From positions 1 through 6,342 of the forward strand of contig CALBCM010000017.1 of NCBI GenBank assembly GCA_937927235.1: a DNA stretch of 6,342 nt. Direction: 5' to 3'. A program made the position numbers and the translations under genes. Below the pieces are notes generated by a model. The model was not told the origin of the DNA. It saw nothing but the letters and a program-made list of their open reading frames with translations, and made no database searches. Source of the stretch: an uncultured Johnsonella sp. (GTDB lineage: Bacteria > Bacillota > Clostridia > Lachnospirales > Lachnospiraceae). Below are positions 1-5,373 of this stretch, piece by piece (the stretch's first letter is position 1; every line of letters begins with the position of its first letter).

Positions 1-988
1 AGTACCAGCCAGTTTTATCCCGAATCCAGCCGGTTTTATAAGGAAGCTTTTCATAAGTTTTTTCTGAAGAGCTCTTATTTGTATTGTCAAAAGACCTTGA
101 ATCCTCCCCTGAAGAGGATGAAGCCGCTTTGGCAAAGCCGTAGTCTAAAAGCTTTCTCGTGTCCTCATAGCGTGTATTGGTACTTTTTAAAATAACCACT
201 ATAAGCTTTTTCCCGTTTCTTTGAGCTCCTGTCACCAGTGTTTGTCCTGCCTTTGAGGTATAGCCTGTCTTTCCGCCTATGATTCCTTCATAATATCTTG
301 AATCAGATTTGCGAAGCATTTTATGTCCTATGGAAATAGCCTTGCTGGCACTATTTTTAACTGCCGGGAAGGTATAGGATTCCGTGCCGTTTATCTCTCT
401 AAAGGTTGAATTATTAAAGCAGGCTTTAGCAATAAGTGCCATATCTCTTGCAGTAGTATAATGCGCGGAATTTGTTAATCCGCTGGGATTTGCAAAATTT
501 GTATTGGTGCAGCCCAGCTCCCTCGCCTTATCATTCATCATGGAAGCAAAGCCCTCTATTGAGCCTCCCACATGCTCTGCAAGTCCGTTTGCCACCTCAT
601 TTGCAGATTTTAACATTAAACCGTACAGGCAGTCCCTGACGCTTATTTTATCACCCTCGCTTACCTCCAGTGTCACCGCACCTCTTTCAAGATTGGTGGT
701 GGCAGTTTTCGAAAAGGTTACCACACTGTCAAGCTCCGAATTTTCAATGACAAGCAGTGCCGTCATCATTTTTGTTATTGAAGCCGGATAATATCTTGTA
801 TCGGCATTTTTCTCATATAACACCTCTCCGGTGTCGGCATTCATCAGGATTGCACCCTCTGCTCTTATACTGGGTGCTGCTTCTTGTGCACAGCTGTTAC
901 TGCTTTGTATTATACAGATAGCTGTTATTATCAGGAGCATTAAAAATAATGCCCCATTTTTTTTCATTTGAATTCTATTTTTATTCAT
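1..988 (-). CDS. D-alanyl-D-alanine carboxypeptidase (peptidase S11, DacF-like) with C-terminal wall-binding repeat, 3' end cut by window
   Basis: Predicted secreted penicillin-binding carboxypeptidase that removes the terminal D-Ala from peptidoglycan stem peptides outside the membrane. The reading frame is open for 329 codons and runs off the window edge, so the C-terminus is missing. Residues 1-34 look like a Sec signal peptide: Lys/Arg n-region, hydrophobic core at 13-27, probable cleavage after Ser-Cys-Ala34. All three S11 motifs are present: SITK with nucleophile Ser70 and Lys73, SAN at 128-130, and KTG at 240-242 within GGKTGYTSKAG. The catalytic domain ends near residue 287 (RKLLDYGF). 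A Ser/Asp-rich linker (about 288-315) follows, then GWIRDKTGWY at 320-329. That resembles the start of a choline/cell-wall-binding repeat, so the usual PBP5_C domain seems to be absent. The ATG at 988 is chosen over the one at 967 because AGCAGGAGA lies upstream, though its 12-nt spacing is long. A dedicated promoter is likely at 1091-1119. The family call is secure; the repeat call is less so because only one unit is visible. Confidence 0.93.
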   Translation of the reverse strand, partial: MNKNRIQMKKNGALFLMLLIITAICIIQSSNSCAQEAAPSIRAEGAILMNADTGEVLYEKNADTRYYPASITKMMTALLVIENSELDSVVTFSKTATTNLERGAVTLEVSEGDKISVRDCLYGLMLKSANEVANGLAEHVGGSIEGFASMMNDKARELGCTNTNFANPSGLTNSAHYTTARDMALIAKACFNNSTFREINGTESYTFPAVKNSASKAISIGHKMLRKSDSRYYEGIIGGKTGYTSKAGQTLVTGAQRNGKKLIVVILKSTNTRYEDTRKLLDYGFAKAASSSSGEDSRSFDNTNKSSSEKTYEKLPYKTGWIRDKTGWY

Positions 989-1000
989 ACAGCGACAAAA

Positions 1001-1009
1001 TCTCCTGCT
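1001..1009 (-). promoter_or_regulatory. Ribosome binding site of the carboxypeptidase gene
   Basis: The minus strand reads AGCAGGAGA, ending 12 nt before the ATG at 988. This spacing is longer than the usual 5-9 nt. However, the next in-frame ATG (967) has no purine-rich site at all, so this motif supports the upstream start. Confidence 0.5.
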
Positions 1010-1033
1010 CCCTTTAATTTTTATTATTAAACG

Positions 1034-1084
1034 CACAAAAAAGATATACATTAATACTAATCGCAGTATGTATATCTTTTTGTG
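1034..1084 (-). terminator. Long A/T-rich hairpin: terminator of the lipoprotein gene or leader hairpin of the carboxypeptidase gene
   Basis: Positions 1038-1051 pair perfectly with 1068-1081 (14 bp, with GATATACAT as its core). A bulged A at 1037 and three more outer pairs extend the stem. The 16-nt loop has a possible 3-bp inner stem (1056-1058 with 1065-1067). On the minus strand the 3' arm ends in TCTTTTTTG, an A-tract/U-tract arrangement typical of rho-independent terminators. It lies downstream of the lipoprotein stop at 1167. It also lies almost exactly where transcripts from the promoter at 1091-1119 would start, so the hairpin could instead form the very 5' end of the carboxypeptidase mRNA. 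The A/T arms look similar on the plus strand, so it could work in both directions, but no plus-strand gene faces it. Confidence 0.65.
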
Positions 1085-1090
1085 TCCTAT

Positions 1091-1119
1091 ATTATTGATA
1101 TTGCTCTCTGACCTTTCAA
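1091..1119 (-). promoter_or_regulatory. Sigma-A-type promoter for the carboxypeptidase gene
   Basis: The minus strand carries TTGAAA (1119-1114), a 17-nt spacer, and AATAAT (1096-1091). Each hexamer matches the TTGACA/TATAAT consensus at five of six positions, and the spacing is optimal. The predicted start is near 1084-1085, giving a leader of about 97 nt that begins with the hairpin at 1034-1084. It lies outside any gene, between the lipoprotein stop and the carboxypeptidase start. It is predicted from sequence alone, and chance matches are possible in AT-rich DNA. Confidence 0.55.
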
Positions 1120-1166
1120 ATCTATGCCGGTTATTTAATCCGATCCGGCTGAAATTTTATAAGCAG

Positions 1167-1835
1167 CTACGGCGCATTATCAATAGGGGTAGCTTCAGAA
1201 TCAAGAGTAAATACCCCTGCCGGTGAATTGGCATCTATAGTTGAGTCATCATTTAAAGCTATAATGAAGGAATATCCGTCGCTTGCAAACTCAACAGTCT
1301 TTTGCCCCTTTTTCCCTACACCGACCTCACTTTCATCAAGGTTTTCACCGTAAATAGGCTGCTGTGTGCTGTCAGTATTTATTTCCTTAATAAAATCCTC
1401 TGCCTTCATTTTATCCTTTACTCCCCATAAATCTCCTGTAGTTGCAAATGCTGCCCAGCAGGTATTTGCCGCCTTCATATCGGTTTCAGGGAATAAATGG
1501 AATTTCCTGTCAGGATTTGAATATTCAAGTATGGTTGAAATATCTGTTTTATTTTCATTTGCAGGCTTTCCAAGTGCATTAATAATAGCTTCCTTGTCAT
1601 CGCCTACATGATTTACAATATCATAATTAAGTGAAACCGCCTTTTCAGCCTGATTTGCTGCTGATGAGGCAGCATTTGCCGAGCTTTGAGCTGCCTGACT
1701 TCCCGACTCGGACTGAGCTTGCGACTGGCTGCTCTGCGAAGCCGGCTGCTCCTTCTTATTGGAGCAGGCTGCAGTTACAGCAGCTCCAAGCAGAAATGCT
1801 GTTGCGTATAATGCAATTTTCCTGTTAAATTTCAT
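1167..1835 (-). CDS. Predicted surface lipoprotein with Ser/Gln/Ala-rich linker and unrecognised C-terminal domain
   Basis: A 222-residue exported protein of unknown function. The ATG at 1835 is chosen because AAGGAGGA (1848-1841) sits 6 nt upstream. A longer frame from a GTG at 1856 would place that Shine-Dalgarno site inside the gene. Residues 1-23 form a lipoprotein-type signal (Lys/Arg n-region, then hydrophobic segment), and Cys24 in VTAAC would be the lipidated residue. Thr at -3 is unusual for a lipobox, where Leu, Val, Ile or Ala is common. Residues about 29-65 are a low-complexity Ser, Gln, Ala spacer, as in many proteins tethered to a Gram-positive membrane. Residues about 66-222 look globular and include IINALGKPANENKTD, an aromatic stretch with CWAAFATTGDLWG, and a late strand-like GYSFIIAL. 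The ALGKP pattern vaguely recalls small alpha/beta lipoproteins of the SmpA or DUF4309 type, but I cannot assign a family. Only two cysteines remain, counting Cys24. It probably has its own promoter and ends before the hairpin at 1034-1084. Confidence 0.85.
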   Translation of the reverse strand: MKFNRKIALYATAFLLGAAVTAACSNKKEQPASQSSQSQAQSESGSQAAQSSANAASSAANQAEKAVSLNYDIVNHVGDDKEAIINALGKPANENKTDISTILEYSNPDRKFHLFPETDMKAANTCWAAFATTGDLWGVKDKMKAEDFIKEINTDSTQQPIYGENLDESEVGVGKKGQKTVEFASDGYSFIIALNDDSTIDANSPAGVFTLDSEATPIDNAP

Positions 1836-1840
1836 AAACA

Positions 1841-1848
1841 TCCTCCTT
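1841..1848 (-). promoter_or_regulatory. Strong ribosome binding site that fixes the lipoprotein start
   Basis: The minus strand reads AAGGAGGA, with 6 nt between AGG and the ATG at 1835. It is a near-perfect anti-16S match at ideal spacing. It decides the start against the in-frame GTG at 1856 and the ATG at 1841, which overlap or precede it. Confidence 0.9.
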
Positions 1849-1881
1849 ATATTCACGGCAGTATTAAAACTGACACGTTAA

Positions 1882-1890
1882 TTTATAGCA
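1882..1890 (-). promoter_or_regulatory. Extended -10 element, candidate lipoprotein promoter
   Basis: The minus strand reads TGCTATAAA, matching the extended -10 pattern TGnTATAAT at all but the last base. No good -35 hexamer is found 16-18 nt upstream, which extended -10 promoters can tolerate. Transcription would start near 1875, giving a leader of about 40 nt with the strong ribosome binding site. The surrounding gap is very A/T-rich, so a chance match is possible. Confidence 0.4.
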
Positions 1891-1978
1891 AAGCCTGTAA
1901 AATATACTTTATCATATTTTTAAAATAAAAACTATAAATAATCCCTTATTTTTTCGTTAAAATCTGACAGTCGTAAAT

Positions 1979-2761
1979 CTAGATAAGTCCAAGCCTTACA
2001 CAGGCATTATATACTCCGTCTTTCCCTACCTCATCAGTAATAAAATCAGCCGCATTTTTAAGCTCCTCTATAGCATTGCCCATAGCCACTCCTATTCCTG
2101 CCTCGCTTATAATTTCAATATCATTATATGAATCTCCAAAAGCCACCGTATCAGCTAAGTTTATGCCATAGTAATCACAGAGTCTTTTAAGACCCTCAGC
2201 CTTGCTGTTGCCCCTTTCGATTATATCAGCTCCATGCACTGCGGCAAAAGCCGGGCATTTAAGCTCACTGAAATTTTTTTCAATATCATACGCTCCTTCA
2301 ATCTCACCCACATAAGCCAGCGTGCCTATGTCCATGCTGAAAAGGTCCTCAGGATTTTTAAAATTTCTGAAGGAGCCTCCCCAGTATTTTCTGTCGTAGC
2401 TGTCAATTATTTTCTGATTAAAATAATAATCATCGTCACCTATAGTAACTCCTATAGCATAGCCCTTTTTCATGCAGAAATCAGCAAGCCGTCTTAACAG
2501 CCCCTTATCAAAATAATGCCGATAAAGAGTTTTTTCACCTATAGTAACCTTAGTACCGTTAAGCTCTATCATGGCATCAGGATTGATTATGTCTGCAATG
2601 GGCTTTCCATGATGATTTGCCATATCTCTGCCGGTAGCTACCGCAACTATATTGCCGGCTTTTTTCAAAAGCTCTATAGCTTTGAGTGCGGACTTCGGTA
2701 TAGTATAGTCCGCATGGTCCAGCAAAGTCATATCAACATCAAAACTTATTAATTTTTTCAT
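1979..2761 (-). CDS. HAD-superfamily hydrolase, Cof-like (HAD-IIB) phosphatase
   Basis: A 260-residue cytoplasmic Mg-dependent phosphatase of the Cof/YidA type. These enzymes act on sugar phosphates and other small phosphorylated metabolites through an aspartyl-phosphate intermediate. All four HAD motifs are visible. Motif I is DVDMTLL, with nucleophile Asp8 and general acid/base Asp10. Motif II is Thr43 in ATGRD, motif III is Lys187 in GNSKAEG, and motif IV is GDSYNDIEI with Asp210 and Asp214. The region between motifs II and III (about 80-180) is the C2-type cap that sets substrate choice; it contains an Asp/Tyr/Phe-rich stretch, GDDDYYF, at 108-114. Length is normal for the family and the gene is intact. 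It starts 46 nt after the glgP stop in the same direction, so co-transcription is likely. A sugar-phosphate substrate linked to glycogen breakdown is only inference from position. No good Shine-Dalgarno sequence is seen: the nearest, AAAAGG, is about 19 nt upstream. The start is still clear because the N-terminus leads directly into motif I. Confidence 0.93.
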   Translation of the reverse strand: MKKLISFDVDMTLLDHADYTIPKSALKAIELLKKAGNIVAVATGRDMANHHGKPIADIINPDAMIELNGTKVTIGEKTLYRHYFDKGLLRRLADFCMKKGYAIGVTIGDDDYYFNQKIIDSYDRKYWGGSFRNFKNPEDLFSMDIGTLAYVGEIEGAYDIEKNFSELKCPAFAAVHGADIIERGNSKAEGLKRLCDYYGINLADTVAFGDSYNDIEIISEAGIGVAMGNAIEELKNAADFITDEVGKDGVYNACVRLGLI

Positions 2762-2807
2762 CTGTTTTATAGTTATATTACCTTTTATCTATTATTTTAT
2801 TTACTGA

Positions 2808-5270
2808 TTACCTTTCAGGCATGGTAATCTTTACCTTTTTTAGTTTCCATATATCCCTTACATACTCCTCTATAGTCCTGTCGGACGAGAACTTGCCACA
2901 GGAAGCAGTCTGTAAAAGTGCCATTTTTGCCCAGGCTTTTTTGTCCTGATAAGCCCGGTCTATCTTCTCATGTGCCTGTGCATATGAGCGGAAATCCTTA
3001 AGTATAAAATAGACATCCGCTCTCTCATCTCCATGCCTGTAAAGCAGAGAATCATATATTTCTTTAAACATTCCGGGATTTTCCGCTGAAAAATATCCGT
3101 TTGTCAGCTGCAGTAGCACCTTTCTTATTTCTGAATCATTATTAAATATTTCAAGAGGCTCATATCCCCCCTCAGTTTCATATTTAATCACCTCATCTGA
3201 AGAAAGTCCGAATATAAAGGCATTATCCCTTCCGACCTCTTCAACTATTTCCACATTGGCTCCATCCATAGTTCCCAGGGTAAGCGCACCATTAAGCATA
3301 AATTTCATATTTCCGGTACCTGATGCTTCCTTGCTTGCAGTTGAAATCTGCTCGCTTACATCAGCTGCCGCAAAGATAATCTCAGCGTTTGATACCTTAT
3401 AATCCTCTATAAATACCACCTTGATCCTGCCCTTAATCGAATCGTCATTGTTTATCACCTCCGCCACGGCATTTATCAGCTTAATTGTAAGCTTGGCTCT
3501 CCTGTAGCCTGCCGCCGCCTTTGCACCGAAAATAAAGGTTCTTGGATACATATCAAATTTTTCATCATCTTTAAGCTTATTATAAAGATACATGACATGA
3601 AGTATATTAAGGAGCTGCCTTTTATATTCATGCAGTCTTTTAACCTGAATATCAAAAATCGAATTTGGGTCGACCTCTATGCCGTTATGCTCTTTGATAT
3701 ACTTAGCCAGTCTTACTTTATTCCGGTATTTTATCTGCATAAATTCCTCAGCTGATTTTTCATCATCAAGGTAATTTTTAAGCTTTGATATAGAAGCAAG
3801 ATTGCAAATCCAGTCCTCTCCTATTCTCGCATTTATCCAGTCCGCAAGCAGAGGATTGGCATGGAGCAGGAAGCGCCTTTGGGTAATGCCATTGGTCTTA
3901 TTATTAAACTTTTCAGGCATCATCTGATAAAAATCCTTAAGCTCCTGATTTTTGAGAATTTCTGTGTGAAGCCTTGCCACTCCATTCACTGAAAAGCTGC
4001 CCACTATAGCCATATAAGCCATTCTGACCTGATTGTTGTAAAGAATTGACATTTTGGCAATCTTAGCTTCATCACCCGGATATTTAGCCTTGATTTTGTT
4101 TATAAACCTGCGGTTAATTTCCTCAACTATCTGATAAATTCTCGGCAGAAGCCTTGAAAATAAGTCTATCGGCCATTTCTCAAGCGCTTCAGACATAATA
4201 GTGTGATTAGTGTAGGCACAGGTTTTAGTAGTAACCTCCCAAGCCTCCTCCCAGTCAAGTCCTTCCTCGTCAAGCAGGATTCTCATCAGCTCAGGCACCG
4301 CAACGGTAGGGTGGGTATCATTCATTTGGAACACCACTTTTTCATGCAGTCTTTTAATATCCTTATGATTTTCCTTATATTTTGCTATAGCTCTCTGTAT
4401 ACTTGCCGAGATAAAGAAATACTGCTGCTTAAGCCTGAGCTCTTTCCCCGCATAATGATTGTCGTTCGGATAGAGAACTTCAACTATGGTTCTTGCCAGA
4501 TTTTCCTGCTCCACCGCCATCTGATATTCACCTCTGTCAAAATGCTCAAGGCTGAAATTTGTTATAGCCTCAGCATCCCATATTCTCAGAGAATTTACCA
4601 TATTGTTTTTATAGCCCAGAATCGGAAGATCATAAGGCACTGCTCTTACCGAATTATAATTTTCATGTACAAAGACATCCTTTCCCTCCTTTTGCTCAAC
4701 CCTTACATTGCCTCCAAATTTAACTTCATAGGCGTATTCCGGTCTTTTCATTTCGAAGGGATAGGGATTTTTCAGCCACTCGTCAGGTACCTCCACCTGA
4801 TATCCGTTTTCTATCCTCTGCTTAAACATGCCGTAGCGGTATCTTATTCCACAGCCGTAAGCCGGGTAGCCAAGCGTGGCAAGCGAATCAAGAAAGCAGG
4901 CTGCCAGTCTTCCAAGTCCTCCGTTGCCAAGTGCAGGGTCGGGTTCTCTGTCCTCTACCGCATTGAGGTCAAATCCCAGCTCGGACAGCGCCTCCCTTAC
5001 CTCCTTAATTGCTCCTATATTAATTACATTATTGCCAAGTGTACGGCCTATAAGAAACTCCATAGACATATAGTAAAGCACCTTTACGTCCTGCTTTTCA
5101 TATTCTTCATGGGTCGCTATCCACTCATCTATAATCACCTCTTTAATTGCATAAGACACTGCCTGAAATACCTGCTCGGTGCTTGCCTCATCTATCGTCT
5201 TTCTGTACAGTGTTTTGATATTGCTTTCTACTGCCGCCTTAAATTCAGCTTTACTAAAATGTTTCCTCAT
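2808..5270 (-). CDS. glgP: Glycogen/starch (alpha-glucan) phosphorylase
   Basis: An 820-residue cytoplasmic GT35-family enzyme. It cleaves alpha-1,4 bonds at non-reducing ends of glycogen or maltodextrins with phosphate, releasing glucose-1-phosphate. The PLP attachment signature EASGTGNMKF...LNGAL is complete, with Lys656 as the Schiff-base residue, followed by LGTMDGANVEI. Other conserved family blocks are MSMEFLIGR (68-76), DPALGNGGLGRLAACFLDSL (111-130), RYRYGMFKQ (143-151), MNDTHPTVAVPELMR (316-330), TNHTIMSEALEKWP (354-367) and QVKRLHEYKRQLLN (542-555). Length is typical of bacterial phosphorylases. There is no N-terminal extension like the one carrying the regulatory phosphoserine of animal enzymes. 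The ATG is supported by AGGAGGAG (5283-5276), 5 nt upstream. It follows the IleRS gene after 103 nt that contains a large palindrome, and precedes the HAD phosphatase. Sequence alone does not separate a glycogen from a maltodextrin preference. No frameshift or missing catalytic residue is seen. Confidence 0.98.
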   Translation of the reverse strand: MRKHFSKAEFKAAVESNIKTLYRKTIDEASTEQVFQAVSYAIKEVIIDEWIATHEEYEKQDVKVLYYMSMEFLIGRTLGNNVINIGAIKEVREALSELGFDLNAVEDREPDPALGNGGLGRLAACFLDSLATLGYPAYGCGIRYRYGMFKQRIENGYQVEVPDEWLKNPYPFEMKRPEYAYEVKFGGNVRVEQKEGKDVFVHENYNSVRAVPYDLPILGYKNNMVNSLRIWDAEAITNFSLEHFDRGEYQMAVEQENLARTIVEVLYPNDNHYAGKELRLKQQYFFISASIQRAIAKYKENHKDIKRLHEKVVFQMNDTHPTVAVPELMRILLDEEGLDWEEAWEVTTKTCAYTNHTIMSEALEKWPIDLFSRLLPRIYQIVEEINRRFINKIKAKYPGDEAKIAKMSILYNNQVRMAYMAIVGSFSVNGVARLHTEILKNQELKDFYQMMPEKFNNKTNGITQRRFLLHANPLLADWINARIGEDWICNLASISKLKNYLDDEKSAEEFMQIKYRNKVRLAKYIKEHNGIEVDPNSIFDIQVKRLHEYKRQLLNILHVMYLYNKLKDDEKFDMYPRTFIFGAKAAAGYRRAKLTIKLINAVAEVINNDDSIKGRIKVVFIEDYKVSNAEIIFAAADVSEQISTASKEASGTGNMKFMLNGALTLGTMDGANVEIVEEVGRDNAFIFGLSSDEVIKYETEGGYEPLEIFNNDSEIRKVLLQLTNGYFSAENPGMFKEIYDSLLYRHGDERADVYFILKDFRSYAQAHEKIDRAYQDKKAWAKMALLQTASCGKFSSDRTIEEYVRDIWKLKKVKITMPER

Positions 5271-5275
5271 TCAAT

Positions 5276-5283
5276 CTCCTCCT
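5276..5283 (-). promoter_or_regulatory. Ribosome binding site of glgP
   Basis: The minus strand reads AGGAGGAG, ending 5 nt before the ATG at 5270. It lies 10 nt past the end of the palindrome at 5294-5353, so it stays single-stranded even if that structure forms. Confidence 0.88.
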
Positions 5284-5293
5284 AAACAAGTCT

Positions 5294-5353
5294 ATCCCGC
5301 CAGGCACAAAGGTTTGGCAAAGCTTTGCCTCACTCACCTGCACCAGGCGGGAT
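5294..5353. repeat. GC-rich nested palindrome between ileS and glgP
   Basis: The outer arms ATCCCGCC (5294-5301) and GGCGGGAT (5346-5353) pair perfectly over 8 bp. After an A-A mismatch, 5303-5304 pair with 5343-5344. Further in, 5310-5313 (AGGT) pairs with 5336-5339 (ACCT). At the centre, 5316-5329 (GGCAAAGCTTTGCC) is a perfect 14-bp palindrome that can form a 5-bp hairpin. The block is much richer in GC than the AT-rich DNA on both sides. Neither strand has a clean T-run after it, so it is not a standard intrinsic terminator. It could be a dispersed intergenic repeat (REP/MITE-like), a processing site, or structure in the glgP leader. Only one copy is visible here. Confidence 0.7.
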
Positions 5354-5373
5354 TCAATTAAATTTTATTTATA

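Noticed and set aside
504..791. Plus-strand 95-codon frame inside the carboxypeptidase gene, and similar short plus-strand frames elsewhere
   Set aside because: They overlap well-supported minus-strand genes in antisense and have no recognisable motifs.
1126..1149. Short inverted repeat GCCGG...CCGGC after the lipoprotein gene
   Set aside because: It is only 5 bp with a 14-nt loop and no T-run. The hairpin at 1034-1084 is a far better terminator candidate.
1836..1856. Upstream GTG start for the lipoprotein, adding seven residues
   Set aside because: The added codons contain the strong Shine-Dalgarno sequence AAGGAGGA itself, which is ideally placed for the ATG at 1835.
1899..1920. AAAATAT/ATATTTT inverted repeat upstream of the lipoprotein -10 element, a possible operator
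   Set aside because: A 7-bp A/T-only repeat is expected by chance in this very AT-rich gap, and no regulator gene is nearby.
1921..1978. Possible terminator after the HAD gene (AAATAA...TTATTT followed by T-rich sequence)
   Set aside because: The stem is 6 bp of A/T only, too weak to call.
4203..5285. A 360-codon open frame on the plus strand opposite glgP
   Set aside because: It lies entirely antisense to conserved glgP coding sequence. Its product is rich in Ser, Leu, Ile and Tyr with no recognisable domain, and I saw no good ribosome binding site. It is a shadow frame.
5294..5353. Reading the palindrome as an ordinary rho-independent terminator of ileS
   Set aside because: On the minus strand the stem is followed by AGACTTGTTTAGG, with no continuous T-run. 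On the plus strand there is only mixed A/T and no gene to terminate.
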